From positions 79,224-143,223 of the forward strand of contig NZ_WOCA01000009.1 in NCBI RefSeq assembly GCF_009728145.1: a stretch of DNA of 64,000 bases, in the 5' to 3' direction. Made by a program: the position numbers and the translations under genes. Source of the stretch: Ornithinibacillus caprae (lineage in GTDB: Bacteria; Bacillota; Bacilli; Bacillales; Amphibacillaceae). A model generated the notes under the pieces. The model was not told the origin of the DNA. It was given only the letters and a program-made list of their open reading frames with translations, and searched no databases. The number at the start of each line of letters is the position of its first letter. The first letter of the stretch is position 1. Shown here piece after piece: positions 18,224 through 28,102 of the stretch.

Positions 18224-19294
18224 TTACTCAATAATTCCTGTTTCCGTTAACTTAACTTTCGTATTAACAGTAACATTAAGGTTAGGATATGTTTCGTACC
18301 ACTTTTTAGAATCCCAATTTTTGGTGTGACTTCTTACATGTTCTCCTAACCCTAATGGATCCGTTTCTAATTCTTGAAACGTTTTAATCATTTCTTCTGC
18401 TTGAGAGGTAATTTGCTCTTTTGTTTTTTTGGTAATCTCTTCTGCCATCTTTTTGTCAATTTTTCCTCCTGAATATTCATGTATTAAGCCCTCGATATTT
18501 ATATTAATAGTAAATTCTTTTGTTTTTTCCACATTATCAAATTTAAATGTCCGATTGCTTTTAATTTTGTGTAAAAAGGCATATTTTTCTTTATCCATTT
18601 CTATCGTAATACTATCTTGACTTGTCTTCCTATCCATTAAGGACTTAAAAGTAAAAAGCTTATCTTCAGGAATTTCTCCAACTAATTTGTCATCTTTAAA
18701 TAATGCATTGCCAATAATCTTTATCTCATTATCAATCTGCCGTATAAGTGGTAAAAAAGGGTCTTTTCCTTCAGCATAATAAGAATTCAAAAAATCATGA
18801 AAGTTTGTTGTAGGAAGAGATCCAACGTTAATGTTATGCTCAATCATATCGGATATGTACATGCCGTTGTCTCGTGTACCGTACTGGTATTGTAATAATC
18901 CCTGAATATCAGAATCGGTCACAGTTAAAAATATTTTTGATCCAACAGTAGGGTCTCTAAAATAAGAATCTATATAGGGCATCAATCCCTTTTCAGAAAT
19001 TTCTTTACTATAAACTAGCACTTCTATTTTTCCACTCACATAAGGTCTAGATTTTGTTCTATCTAGCTTCTCTCTTGCTTCTTTATTGATACGTGCGGTT
19101 TCAGTGGCTACCTCATTAGTAATGGTTTTGTCCGGCATATAATTAGGTACAACTGCTGTAACTTTAAGTTCTTCATTTTCTGCTAATTCAAAACCAACAG
19201 CAGTTGCTATACGAACATCATCAAGTATTTCTTTGTTTACACAACTAGAAAGTACGACAATTAAAAAAAATAATATACAAATTGATCGAGTCAA
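18224..19294 (-). CDS. gerC: spore germination receptor subunit C, lipoprotein (Ger(x)C family)
   Basis: About 356 residues. A signal peptide with lipobox VVLSSC at the N terminus is followed by the three-domain Ger(x)C body (DVRIATAVGFELAENEELKVTA...). The subunit sits on the outer face of the spore inner membrane and is needed with A and B subunits for nutrient germinant sensing. The start is probably the TTG at 19294: GGGAGGAG lies 8 bp upstream and the TTGA overlaps the gerB stop, implying coupling. A longer frame from 19354 inside gerB lacks such a site. Third gene of the gerA-gerB-gerC operon. Confidence 0.85.
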   Translation of the reverse strand: MTRSICILFFLIVVLSSCVNKEILDDVRIATAVGFELAENEELKVTAVVPNYMPDKTITNEVATETARINKEAREKLDRTKSRPYVSGKIEVLVYSKEISEKGLMPYIDSYFRDPTVGSKIFLTVTDSDIQGLLQYQYGTRDNGMYISDMIEHNINVGSLPTTNFHDFLNSYYAEGKDPFLPLIRQIDNEIKIIGNALFKDDKLVGEIPEDKLFTFKSLMDRKTSQDSITIEMDKEKYAFLHKIKSNRTFKFDNVEKTKEFTININIEGLIHEYSGGKIDKKMAEEITKKTKEQITSQAEEMIKTFQELETDPLGLGEHVRSHTKNWDSKKWYETYPNLNVTVNTKVKLTETGIIE

Positions 19295-20391
19295 TGTTTT
19301 TTTCTCCTCCCTTTTCGAAAATAAGTGACCACTAATAAAATTGGAAGATAACAAGTAATTAAATAAAAACCAAAATGAGATATATAGTCATTTAGAACTT
19401 CAATATGTTCACGTTCTTTAATAATATAGACTGGGAAAATAGTGAACAGTAACATTCCAATTAGAGCTTTTCGTTGACTGAATCTAAATAGCTGTCTCAT
19501 CCCACGGGAAGCCGCCCAAAAGGCTAAGCAAATATTAGGTAGAATAATTAATGCCCACGAGGAAATTCCAACATATTCAAATCTCTCAACAAATGGTAGT
19601 TCAACGGATTTCCACATGGTTAGAGTTGGTGAATGATAGCGTAACAAATGTTTCTGGGAAAAGTAAGCAAGCGATATAATCATTATTCCTAAATAAATGA
19701 ACATCGTGATAAAATTAGCTCCGTGCACCCACAATTTTGATTTATTAGCATGTTTTAAGTAGGGATAAAACATAAGTAATGTACTAAAACCTAAAAAGCT
19801 TAGTGTCATGTCTTTTGATGCAAGAAGGATTTCAGTCGTTGAATGATCCCAAATGGGAAGGATATTTCGAAACTCTGTTTGATTTAATGGATAGATAAGT
19901 GTTAATAAAAGATAAGCTGGAATTACAACCCCAAGGAAACTGATTCCAGTAACAATTCGAAAACCACCAGAAACTATATAATAGACTAAAAGCAAGAAAG
20001 TAATGGTAAAGAAAATAACACTAATATCTTGGAACATCCACACTTGGATAACTTCAACATAGGTTCTTAGCACAATGATCCCAATCGCCCAAAAATATAG
20101 AATCCAGACAAGACTGAAGAAGCCACCTATCCATTTTCCAAATACATCGTAATGAATTGTAATTAAATCACCATTACCAATTATTAGGATTTTAAATATT
20201 AACCATATGATAATATGAATGAGTATTCCGCCAAAGATTACAGCAATCCATGCATCATTTCCAACTCTTTCAATTATTTTTCCTTGGAAATTTAAAATTC
20301 CAATACCAAACTGGATGGAATGAATTAGAAAAAATGCTAGAAACGGAGATACCATATACTTTTCATTAACTGTTCGTTGCAATTTTTTCAA
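19291..20391 (-). CDS. gerB: spore germination receptor subunit B, APC-type transporter
   Basis: 366 residues with about ten transmembrane segments, of the GerAB/ArcD/ProY family in the amino acid-polyamine-organocation superfamily. The first half contains VSPFLAFFLIHSIQFGIGILNFQGKI, the usual unwound first helix region. In B. subtilis GerA this subunit binds L-alanine; here the germinant cannot be told. The gene begins 8 bp after gerA and overlaps gerC by 3-4 bp. Confidence 0.85.
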   Translation of the reverse strand: MKKLQRTVNEKYMVSPFLAFFLIHSIQFGIGILNFQGKIIERVGNDAWIAVIFGGILIHIIIWLIFKILIIGNGDLITIHYDVFGKWIGGFFSLVWILYFWAIGIIVLRTYVEVIQVWMFQDISVIFFTITFLLLVYYIVSGGFRIVTGISFLGVVIPAYLLLTLIYPLNQTEFRNILPIWDHSTTEILLASKDMTLSFLGFSTLLMFYPYLKHANKSKLWVHGANFITMFIYLGIMIISLAYFSQKHLLRYHSPTLTMWKSVELPFVERFEYVGISSWALIILPNICLAFWAASRGMRQLFRFSQRKALIGMLLFTIFPVYIIKEREHIEVLNDYISHFGFYLITCYLPILLVVTYFRKGRRKKH

Positions 20392-20399
20392 TAAAATCC

Positions 20400-21917
20400 C
20401 TACTCGTCAATTTCTTTTTTTTCTTTAGCTTTTTTTGAATTAAAACGCATTGTGTCTTCTGTCTGTAATTCGACTGGCCGTTTTGATTGAAAGGATAAGG
20501 GCAATCGAATAAAGGCATCTTTTAAATCTTGTATGCGAGGTGGGTACAATGGTTCTAAAAATGGTCTGCCCAACGATGTTAAACGAAGTAAATGACCGAG
20601 TATAAAGCAAAAACATATTGCAACTCCTAGTAAACCCCATAAGTGTGCCATGAATAGAAATGGAAATCGAATCAATCGAATGGTATTACTCATTTTGTAT
20701 ACAGGTGTTGTAAATGATGCTAGAGCTGCTAAAGCTACCATAATTAGGAGTACATTACTTGTTAATCCTGCTTCTACAGATGCTGTTCCGATAACGATTC
20801 CTCCAACGATACCAATTGTTTGTCCAACTTTGGTAGGAAGTCGAGCCCCAGCTTCTCTAAGTAATTCAATCGCTAATTCTAAAAAAATAGCTTCTAATAT
20901 TGGTGGAAGAGGTATTTCTCTTCTACTAGTAACTAAAATCCCTAGTAAATCTTTAGGGATTAATTCATAATGGTACGTTAAAACTGCTACATATAAGGGT
21001 GTAACCATGATAGAAAACATGACGGAAAATAATCGAATGAGTCGAAAAAAGGAAGCAGTAATCCAATTTAAGAAATAATCTTCAAAAGCTGAGAAAAATT
21101 CGACAAGTGTTGTAGGAGCTATTAACGCGTGTGGAGCTCCATCTACAATAATTCCCACCTTACCTTCGGCTAGAACGGATGCCAATCGGTCAGGGCGTTC
21201 TGTATCAATAATCTGAGGGAAGGGAGAATTTCGATTATCTGAAATTAATTGTGCTATATAAGAACTATCGTTTATCGTGTCTATTTCCAAGTCTTGAATT
21301 CTTTGAATAACAGTATTAAGGTTTTCTTTATTGGTAATTCCTTCAATCGAAAATATTGCAACCTTTGTTTTTGAAAGTTTACCGACCTGGAATTCGTCTA
21401 ATCGCAGTTCCGGTATGGGTAGTCTTTTACGAATTAAATTGATATTGGTATCGATCGACTCAACAAATGACTCTTTTGGTCCAACTACACTAAACTCAAC
21501 CTCAGGAATTGATACTTCACGAGATTGCTTTAATTCAGCAGTGATTAGTACTACTTCTTCACTTCTTTCACTCATTTTAATGAGAAAAGACCCAGTTAAT
21601 AATTGGTTTTGGATTTTTTTTATATCCGTCGTTATTTCAATTTTTTCTATAGGTACATTTGCTTTTATTTCTTCTAGAGATGTAATTTCATCACTTACAT
21701 ATGGGAGAATATCACGATGAATAATCTCAGAATCAACTAATGACTTAAAATAAAAACAATACATATTATTGGAGCCCTTGTTATGGACAAAATGAATAAA
21801 ATCTTTCGAGGCCTTCATCTGATCCAAGAGGCTATCTATTGTTTGATCCAATTCAGGATCCTTTTCCTGTTTAGTCAGTTTATTTCCTTTTGAGGATAAC
21901 CACTTGAGAAAGTTCAT
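20400..21917 (-). CDS. gerA: spore germination receptor subunit A (GerA family)
   Basis: About 505 residues. A hydrophilic N-terminal domain (~240 residues) with the FIHFVHNKGSNN and GKVGIIVDGAPHALIAP segments is followed by a membrane domain with several helices containing PPILEAIFLELAIELLREAG, LP-KVGQTIGIVGGIVIG and FTTPVYKM, and a short charged C-tail. GerA-family A subunits form the oligomeric channel of the germinant receptor. The ATG at 21917 is favoured over 21926, which is only 1-2 bp from AAGGTG. First gene of a gerABC operon, presumably expressed in the forespore from a sigma-G promoter that I could not place with confidence. Confidence 0.88.
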   Translation of the reverse strand: MNFLKWLSSKGNKLTKQEKDPELDQTIDSLLDQMKASKDFIHFVHNKGSNNMYCFYFKSLVDSEIIHRDILPYVSDEITSLEEIKANVPIEKIEITTDIKKIQNQLLTGSFLIKMSERSEEVVLITAELKQSREVSIPEVEFSVVGPKESFVESIDTNINLIRKRLPIPELRLDEFQVGKLSKTKVAIFSIEGITNKENLNTVIQRIQDLEIDTINDSSYIAQLISDNRNSPFPQIIDTERPDRLASVLAEGKVGIIVDGAPHALIAPTTLVEFFSAFEDYFLNWITASFFRLIRLFSVMFSIMVTPLYVAVLTYHYELIPKDLLGILVTSRREIPLPPILEAIFLELAIELLREAGARLPTKVGQTIGIVGGIVIGTASVEAGLTSNVLLIMVALAALASFTTPVYKMSNTIRLIRFPFLFMAHLWGLLGVAICFCFILGHLLRLTSLGRPFLEPLYPPRIQDLKDAFIRLPLSFQSKRPVELQTEDTMRFNSKKAKEKKEIDE

Positions 21918-22096
21918 TCCATTCACCTTGTAATTACGAAATTAAATATTTTACTTAAGTAATAGCTTGTGTAGAATTTGCATTTTTTATCCAAAGGATG
22001 TCTTATATGATAATAGGTGTTATCTAGGAAGAAATAGCATAGGACAAGATTTTTGGATAATAAATATAAGTAAAATGAAGAGGATAGGGTGATTTT

Positions 22097-23068
22097 ATGG
22101 CTCAAAAAGTTTTAATATTTGCTGATGTTGGGATTGATGACACGATTGCACTTATTTATGGATATATGAGTGAAGCAATTGAAATTGTTGGTATTGTAGC
22201 AGATTATGGTAATATTCCAAGGGATAACGCTATTGCAAATATAGAATATGTTAGGAGTTTATTTGATACAGAAGAAGTTGCTAATCTAACCGTTATATCA
22301 GGAGCAGAGATCCCTATGACATCTGAACTTCCAGAATTTGTAACAGAAATCCACGGAGAATACGGCCTTGGACCAATTACACCACCAACTGCTGGAGAAG
22401 ATGTTACGTTTGAAAATTTCTATGAAATAATTGATGTTATAGAAGAGTATAAAAATGAATTAATTATCGTAAATATTGGTAGATTGACATCTCTAGCTAC
22501 AATGTTTCTTTTATATCCTGAAACCATGGAAAATGTGAAGGGATACTATATTATGGGGGGAGCCTTTTGGGTTCCCGGTAATGTAACAGCTGTTTCTGAA
22601 GCTAACTTCCACGGTGATCCAGTAGCAGCCCAAATTGTACTTACTTATGCTGAAAATGTTACGATTATCCCTCTAAATGTAACGGAATATGCAATTGCCA
22701 CTCCAGAAATGGTCGACTATATTGATCAAGTCGGAGAAATTGATATTGTTAAGCCACTAATAGATTATTATTATAATTTCTATAAGCAAAGAAATCCAAA
22801 CACTCAAGGTAGCCCTTTACACGATGTGATCACTCTCATGGCAGTTGACCGGGAAGATATGTTTGGTTTTCGGGAGCTACCAGTTCATATTGTCCAAGCA
22901 AAAGAAGGGACGGAGCGAGGACAAAGTATTGCCGATATTCGACCGTTTGGTAGCTTGGAAGAAGAAGCTGAAAAAGAAATAAAAGGACATCGAATTGCAT
23001 TTAATTTTGATTATGAAAAGTTTTTTGAAGATTTCATGTCTGTAATGACGGGGAGAACACCTCAATAA
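22097..23068 (+). CDS. nucleoside hydrolase (IU-NH family)
   Basis: 323 residues. The calcium-binding start is ADVGIDDTIALI (family form DxDxGxDD, here with the first Asp retained and Val replacing the usual second acidic/Pro position), with IVNIGRLTSLATMF, YIMGGAFWVPGNVTAVSEANFHGDP and PLHDVITLMA supplying the remaining Ca and ribose contacts. The family hydrolyses the N-glycosidic bond of ribonucleosides for salvage. GGGTG ribosome binding site. A paralogue with about the same domain plan lies at 40575-41501. The unusual Asp-Val-Gly start makes activity slightly uncertain. Confidence 0.85.
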   Translation: MAQKVLIFADVGIDDTIALIYGYMSEAIEIVGIVADYGNIPRDNAIANIEYVRSLFDTEEVANLTVISGAEIPMTSELPEFVTEIHGEYGLGPITPPTAGEDVTFENFYEIIDVIEEYKNELIIVNIGRLTSLATMFLLYPETMENVKGYYIMGGAFWVPGNVTAVSEANFHGDPVAAQIVLTYAENVTIIPLNVTEYAIATPEMVDYIDQVGEIDIVKPLIDYYYNFYKQRNPNTQGSPLHDVITLMAVDREDMFGFRELPVHIVQAKEGTERGQSIADIRPFGSLEEEAEKEIKGHRIAFNFDYEKFFEDFMSVMTGRTPQ

Positions 23069-23118
23069 ATGCGACTATTCTCATAATCTGATAGTATAAG
23101 GTTCTAGGGGGGAGTCGG

Positions 23119-23697
23119 ATGACAATATTAGACACGATAAAAAAACGAAGATCAATTTATAATTTTAAAGAAGTGTTAGTTGACACGGATATTTTGAAAG
23201 AAATTTTTAGCTTTGGTTCTTACGCTCCATCCCATTATATGAAAGAACCATGGAATATTATGTTGTATCAAGAAGAAGGTAGACAACCCTTTGTAAATGC
23301 AATTATTGAAAGTTATCAACGAATTGGTATGATTAAACCTGACAATGAACCCAAAACGTTAAAGATGATTGAATCGATGAAGCAATTTTTGTTGGCTATT
23401 CCTCACCACGCTGTGATCTATTTTGAAAGAGAAGAGGACCCTGTACGATATGAGGAAGAATATGCAGCTGTCTGTGCATTTATACAAAACTCACAATTAG
23501 CAGCTTGGGAATATGGAGTTGGTATGCTATGGACGATTACACCATACATGCATGATCCAGAATTTTATGAAGCAATAGAACTAGATGCAAAGAGGGTTAA
23601 AATTGCAGCTGTCCTTCAAATTGGTTATCCAAAAGCAATTCCCCGTGATAAGGGAAGAACTTCGATTGAAGAGAAAATGAAGATTATTGATACCTGA
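23119..23697 (+). CDS. nitroreductase family protein
   Basis: 192 residues, FMN-dependent nitroreductase fold. KKRRSIYNFKE and SYAPSHYMKEPWNI are the FMN phosphate and ring-binding N-terminal motifs, and LQIGYPKAIPRDKGR is the C-terminal FMN segment. Such proteins reduce nitro compounds, quinones or flavins with NAD(P)H; the substrate cannot be predicted. GGGGGGAG ribosome binding site, 50 bp after the nucleoside hydrolase, so the two may be co-transcribed. A 21-bp tandem-repeat array begins just after its stop. Confidence 0.8.
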   Translation: MTILDTIKKRRSIYNFKEVLVDTDILKEIFSFGSYAPSHYMKEPWNIMLYQEEGRQPFVNAIIESYQRIGMIKPDNEPKTLKMIESMKQFLLAIPHHAVIYFEREEDPVRYEEEYAAVCAFIQNSQLAAWEYGVGMLWTITPYMHDPEFYEAIELDAKRVKIAAVLQIGYPKAIPRDKGRTSIEEKMKIIDT

Positions 23698-23705
23698 GTG
23701 GAATT

Positions 23706-23861
23706 ATCGGACACGAGGGCGGGAACATCGGCCACGAAAGTGAGAACATCGGACACGAGTGAGGAATTATCAGACACAGAAGCGAGAACATCGGACACAG
23801 GATCGGAAACATCGGACGCGAGAACGGAAACATCGGACAGATAAGAGAAACCATCGGACAC
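23706..23861. repeat. 21-bp imperfect tandem repeat array
   Basis: Seven and a half units of exactly 21 bp, each beginning ATCGGACAC (variants ATCGGCCAC, ATCAGACAC, ATCGGACGC, ATCGGACAG) and ending in a GARAAC-like half. It starts 8 bp after the nitroreductase stop and ends before the shared terminator at 23921. Because the period is a multiple of three, a minus-strand frame reads a seven-residue VSDVLxx repeat, but I see no start with ribosome binding site, so I treat it as non-coding. Confidence 0.85.
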
Positions 23862-23920
23862 ACGATAAAGCCCTGTAGATATCATAAACTAACCTCAACC
23901 ATGTATTTAAAAAGAACACC

Positions 23921-23960
23921 AAAAACACGTTAAACGCTCTAAGCGCCTAACGTGTTTTTT
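23921..23960. terminator. bidirectional terminator
   Basis: AAAAACACGTTA ... TAACGTGTTTTT with an inner loop; serves ptsI from the right and the nitroreductase from the left. Confidence 0.85.
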
Positions 23961-23968
23961 ACTATATC

Positions 23969-25681
23969 TTATTCAGTCTTTTCCTTAACAAATGCAACAA
24001 CTTCTTCAGCAGTTGACATGGATAATAGTTTGTCTTTGTAAGAAGCTAGTTCTTTTTTAGATAAGCCTTTAATTTGTGTACGTGCTGGTAAGATAGATGT
24101 TGCACTCATGCTGAATTCATCTAGTCCTAGTCCAAGCAGTATTGGAATGGCAATTGGATCTCCAGCCATTTCTCCACACATTCCAGCCCATTTTCCTTCG
24201 CTATGAGCTGCTTCAATGACATTGTTTACTAAGCTTAAGATTGCTGGGTGGTATGGTTGATATAAGTAAGATACTTGTTCATTCATACGGTCAGCAGCCA
24301 TTGTATATTGAATTAAGTCATTTGTTCCAATACTGAAGAAGTCAACTTCTTTGGCAAATTGTTTTGCAATAACAGCTGTTGAAGGAATTTCGACCATAAT
24401 TCCAACTTCTATGGAGTCAGATACTTCAATGCCTTCATTTTTCAAGTTCTCTTTTTCATCAAGTAAAATTGCTTTCGCTTGACGGAACTCTTCTAATGTA
24501 GCAATCATTGGGAACATGATTTTTAGGTTACCATGAACACTTGCACGTAATAATGCACGTAATTGTGGACGGAATACATGCTCGTTATCTAGACAGAAAC
24601 GAATGGCACGGAATCCTAAAAATGGATTTAATTCTTTTGGTAAATCCAAGTAAGGTAATTCCTTATCTCCACCAACATCTAATGTACGAACTACAACTGG
24701 GTTATTACCCATTTGTTCTAAAACAGATTTATATGCCTCGTATTGTTCTTCTTCAGATGGCAATTCGTTTTTACCCATATATAAAAATTCTGTACGGTAA
24801 AGGCCAACACCTTCACCACCATTATTAAGTACACCAGTAACATCATCAGGCGTTCCAATGTTTGCTACTAATTCAACTTGTTCCCCATCAGAAGTGAATG
24901 TAGGCTCGTCTTTTAATTGCGCCCAAACTTCTTGTTGCTTAGCAAAATTTTCTTGTTTTTCACGGTAAGTAGCTACTTCATCATTTGAAGGATTTACGAT
25001 TACATTTCCATCAATTCCATCAACAATTACAAGGTCCCCTTGCGAAATAGTCTTTGTTACTTCTTTTGTTCCAACTACTGCTGGAATTTCAAGAGAACGT
25101 GCCATAATAGCAGAGTGTGAAGTACGACCGCCAATATCAGTTGCAAAACCTTTTACAAATTGACGGTTTAATTGTGCTGTATCAGATGGTGTCAAATCAT
25201 TTGCAATCACAACAACTTCTTCATCAATTAATGCAGGGTTAGGGAAGCTTACTCCTAATAAATGAGCCATTACACGTTTGGTAACATCTTTGATGTCAGC
25301 AGCACGTTCGCGCATATATTCGTTATCCATGCTTTCGAACATACTAATAAACATGTTTGCTGTTTCTTCTAACGCTGCTTCTGCCATAGCGTTTTCATTT
25401 TTAATTTTATCTTTAATCGGATTAATAAGTTCAGGATCACCTAAAACTAATAAATGAGCGGAGAATATTTCTGCATGCTCATCTCCAAGCTCTTTTTGTG
25501 TATGTGCTTTAATCTTCTCTAGTTCTTGCTTAGAAATAGTTAAAGCCTCGTCTAATCTTTCAACCTCTTGATCAGGATTATCAATGGCTACCTTTTCATA
25601 TGATAAATCAGGTGTTTGCAGCTGATAGGCTTTCGCAATCGCAATTCCAGATGATGCTGCAATCCCTTGGATATTTGACAT
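23969..25681 (-). CDS. ptsI: phosphoenolpyruvate-protein phosphotransferase (Enzyme I of PTS)
   Basis: About 570 residues. The phosphorylated His is in [12 protein letters not shown]. The C-terminal PEP-binding barrel has [64 protein letters not shown] and MCGEMAGD. Enzyme I takes phosphate from PEP and passes it to HPr, powering all PTS sugar uptake. The ATG at 25681 ([15 protein letters not shown]) is preferred, with AAGGG upstream; the frame extends to 25711 without one. ptsH is not adjacent, unlike in most Bacillaceae, so HPr must be encoded elsewhere. Confidence 0.95.
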   Translation of the reverse strand: MSNIQGIAASSGIAIAKAYQLQTPDLSYEKVAIDNPDQEVERLDEALTISKQELEKIKAHTQKELGDEHAEIFSAHLLVLGDPELINPIKDKIKNENAMAEAALEETANMFISMFESMDNEYMRERAADIKDVTKRVMAHLLGVSFPNPALIDEEVVVIANDLTPSDTAQLNRQFVKGFATDIGGRTSHSAIMARSLEIPAVVGTKEVTKTISQGDLVIVDGIDGNVIVNPSNDEVATYREKQENFAKQQEVWAQLKDEPTFTSDGEQVELVANIGTPDDVTGVLNNGGEGVGLYRTEFLYMGKNELPSEEEQYEAYKSVLEQMGNNPVVVRTLDVGGDKELPYLDLPKELNPFLGFRAIRFCLDNEHVFRPQLRALLRASVHGNLKIMFPMIATLEEFRQAKAILLDEKENLKNEGIEVSDSIEVGIMVEIPSTAVIAKQFAKEVDFFSIGTNDLIQYTMAADRMNEQVSYLYQPYHPAILSLVNNVIEAAHSEGKWAGMCGEMAGDPIAIPILLGLGLDEFSMSATSILPARTQIKGLSKKELASYKDKLLSMSTAEEVVAFVKEKTE

Positions 25682-25727
25682 AATTCGACCAACCCTTCTA
25701 TAAATAATCAAAAATCAATCCGTTTTT

Positions 25728-25805
25728 ATTTTAAACGTTTTGTTTTTGTCGATTCAAGTCATAGACCTCATTGCTAAAAAGTGGTTACTATGTAAGCGTT
25801 TGAAT
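25728..25805 (-). promoter_or_regulatory. ptsI promoter and candidate cre site
   Basis: On the minus strand TTGAAT (25757-25752) and TAAAAT (25733-25728) are 18 bp apart. About 33 bp upstream, ATTCAAACGCTTACAT (25805-25790) matches the CcpA cre consensus WTGNNARCGNWWWCAW at all but the third base. An upstream position suits CcpA activation, but this is a consensus match only. Confidence 0.45.
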
Positions 25806-25820
25806 GTGAACATTGTGTGA

Positions 25821-26723
25821 CTAGTGTATCCAACGAAGAATGGATTCATAAACCTGCTGTTTATTTACTTCATTTAAAATTTCGTGACGCCCGCCTTCGA
25901 AGAGCATGGTTGTTACATCATTTAGACCAGCATTTTTCAGGAGGTTAGCTGTTTTCCATACTCCTTGACCGAAGTTTCCTACTGGATCAGCATCTCCACT
26001 AATTAAAAGGATAGGAAGATCTTGTCGAATTCCTTTATTTTTTTCACGATTATGAATGGCATGTAGTCCATTCATTAGATCATAGAAGAATCTGGCGGTT
26101 GGAATAAATCCATTATACGGATCCTCCATATAAGCATGGACGATATCATCATCTCTTGAGAGCCAATCAAAATTGGTCTTAGGATGACTTATTTTCCGGT
26201 TGAAACCACCAAAAGCAATTTTATTCATTAGGGGAGATTTTTCTTTTGGCGGTAGCTTACTAGCAATTTTCATTCCTGTAAACGTACTTATGTTTGAATA
26301 GTAACCAGTTCCAGATAGAATAACCCGATCAATCAATTGGCTGTGTTGTTGGATATAGTAACGAACTAAAAATGATCCCATACTATGACCAAACAGGTAA
26401 AGTGGTGTATCGGTGTATTCTTTCTTTATATAATTTGTAATTTCAACAAGGTCATTCGCTGTTTTATGAAATCCATCTTCGTCCGCAAGATATCCCATAA
26501 GTCCTTGTCTTTTTCCAGTTTCTCCATGGCCACGGTGGTCATTGCCATAAACAAAAATTTGATGTTCTAGTAAAAAATTAGCGAAGTCATCATACCGTCT
26601 GATGTGTTCAACCATACCATGGGCAAGCTGAACAATTGCTTTTGGAGCAATGGTAGGATCATACCACTTTTCCAAATAAATCTCGGTCTGGTCATCCGTC
26701 GTTAACCAAAAACTATCTCTCAT
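25821..26723 (-). CDS. alpha/beta hydrolase, monoacylglycerol lipase/lysophospholipase-like
   Basis: About 301 residues. The fold is shown by VQLAHGMVEHIRRYDDFA (oxyanion region), YGNDHRGHGETG, the nucleophile elbow LFGHSMGSFLVRYY (GxSxG), a late Asp in LLISGDADPVGNFG and His in GGRHEILNE. These match the hydrolase_4 group (PldB/YtpA). The ATG at 26723 is selected from three consecutive ATG codons because CGGGGGAAAT places a good spacing before it. Monocistronic, convergent with neither neighbour; 140 bp upstream of ptsI. Confidence 0.85.
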   Translation of the reverse strand: MRDSFWLTTDDQTEIYLEKWYDPTIAPKAIVQLAHGMVEHIRRYDDFANFLLEHQIFVYGNDHRGHGETGKRQGLMGYLADEDGFHKTANDLVEITNYIKKEYTDTPLYLFGHSMGSFLVRYYIQQHSQLIDRVILSGTGYYSNISTFTGMKIASKLPPKEKSPLMNKIAFGGFNRKISHPKTNFDWLSRDDDIVHAYMEDPYNGFIPTARFFYDLMNGLHAIHNREKNKGIRQDLPILLISGDADPVGNFGQGVWKTANLLKNAGLNDVTTMLFEGGRHEILNEVNKQQVYESILRWIH

Positions 26724-26908
26724 CATCATTTCCCCCGATCTAGTCAACCATTCTACTTTTAATAATAAGGTAGAGAAGAAAGAATAGCGAATGGGAGCTA
26801 TTAGATGACAAGTGTATATAGATTTCAAAAAATTCTCTTGATATTTTTACTTAAAATATGCTAAAGTTAGTAGTAGCTATTTGTCTGCACAGGAGGTGTC
26901 ATGGAAAC

Positions 26909-27142
26909 ATGGCTGGTGTTGTAAATGTATTGTTAGTAATTGATGCAATTATTATGATTGTTTTAGTTTTATTGCAAAGTGGTACTAGTGCAGGTCTTTC
27001 TGGAGCAATTTCAGGTGGAGCTGAACAACTATTTGGGAAACAAAAGGCTCGAGGAATTGACCTTGTTCTACACCGAGGAACAATTATTACAGGTGTATTA
27101 TTCTTTGTACTAGCTTTCCTAAGTGCATACGTATTACAATAG
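26909..27142 (+). CDS. secG: preprotein translocase subunit SecG
   Basis: 77 residues: two transmembrane helices (about 4-24 and 55-76) around the conserved [21 protein letters not shown] loop. SecG associates with SecYE and assists SecA-driven protein export. The ATG at 26909 (MAGVVNVLL) follows GGAGGTG. It starts the secG-estA-rnr-smpB block, which has this order in B. subtilis; a terminator follows, so read-through or a second promoter feeds estA. Confidence 0.95.
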   Translation: MAGVVNVLLVIDAIIMIVLVLLQSGTSAGLSGAISGGAEQLFGKQKARGIDLVLHRGTIITGVLFFVLAFLSAYVLQ

Positions 27143-27149
27143 GAACTAA

Positions 27150-27180
27150 CCCTTATCACAAATAGTGATAAGGGTTTTTT
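27150..27180 (+). terminator. terminator after secG
   Basis: CCCTTATCAC-AAATA-GTGATAAGGG followed by TTTTTT. Confidence 0.9.
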
Positions 27181-27300
27181 AGTGTGGCGGGGAGGAAAGT
27201 TCCCTAGTATACGCAAAAAACAAGTTTTCTAATAGTTGTTGTAGTATATTGTATAAAGGGTAAAGTAGAATATAGGGATAAATAAAGGAGATTTACGAAA

Positions 27301-28047
27301 ATGAAGATTGTACAACCAAAACCTTTTACGTTTGAAGCTGGGCCAAGAGCTGTCTTATTATTACATGGATTCACTGGACACTCTGCTGATGTCCGCATGC
27401 TGGGAAGATTTTTGGAAAAGAAAGGGTATACAAGTCATGCTCCAATCTATCGAGGACATGGATTGCCGCCGGAGGAATTAATTAAATCTAATCCAGACCA
27501 GTGGTGGGATGATGTGAAACAAGCATTTGAACACGTAAAGGAACTTGGATATAAAGAAATAGCTGTTGCTGGCCTTTCACTTGGTGGAGTATTAGGATTA
27601 AAACTTGCATATTCGGAAAATATAAAAGCAATCATACCAATGTGTTCTCCCATGTTTTTTGATAATGAAACACAACTAACAAGTGGTTTTCAAACATTTT
27701 CGAAAGAATATAAACAGCTTGAAGGAAAAGATGATTCGATAATTAGTCAGGAATTAGAATCATTGATGGAAAACTCCAAGCGGATGTTTACACAATTAGG
27801 AGAGCTAATCCAAGAGGTAAAACGTAATATCGATACCATTTATACACCAACAATGGTAGTTCAAGCTCGCCAAGACAAAATGATTAATACAGAGAGTGCT
27901 ACATATATTTATGAAAATGTTGAGGCAGACGAAAAAGAAATAAGATGGTATGAAGAATCTGGTCATGTAATAACCCTTGATCAGGAAAAAGAACAATTGC
28001 ATGAAGATATTTATACATTTTTAGAGACATTGGATTGGGAAACATGA
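27301..28047 (+). CDS. estA: carboxylesterase (EstA/YvaK type)
   Basis: 248 residues, alpha/beta hydrolase. [13 protein letters not shown] forms the oxyanion region, [14 protein letters not shown] the GxSxG nucleophile, [11 protein letters not shown] the Asp and ESGHVITLD the His. This is the Est30-type thermostable carboxylesterase found between secG and rnr in Bacillus and Geobacillus, acting on short acyl esters. The ribosome binding site AAAGGAGA precedes ATG. Transcribed with rnr 55 bp downstream. Confidence 0.9.
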   Translation: MKIVQPKPFTFEAGPRAVLLLHGFTGHSADVRMLGRFLEKKGYTSHAPIYRGHGLPPEELIKSNPDQWWDDVKQAFEHVKELGYKEIAVAGLSLGGVLGLKLAYSENIKAIIPMCSPMFFDNETQLTSGFQTFSKEYKQLEGKDDSIISQELESLMENSKRMFTQLGELIQEVKRNIDTIYTPTMVVQARQDKMINTESATYIYENVEADEKEIRWYEESGHVITLDQEKEQLHEDIYTFLETLDWET

Positions 28048-28102
28048 TTACCTTTTCAAAAAAATGTTCACACTAATAACTAGAGGAAAGAGGGTGTAGT
28101 AG

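Noticed and set aside
21918..22096. Sigma-G promoter before gerA
   Set aside because: No pair of -35 TGMATA and -10 CATWMTA at 17-18 bp spacing could be seen clearly.
23706..23861. Possible CRISPR array at the 21-bp repeats
   Set aside because: Units are contiguous with no spacers.
23625..23885. Minus-strand frame with VSDVLxx heptad repeats
   Set aside because: Caused by the 21-bp DNA repeat period; no ribosome binding site and no recognisable start. Kept as a repeat feature instead.
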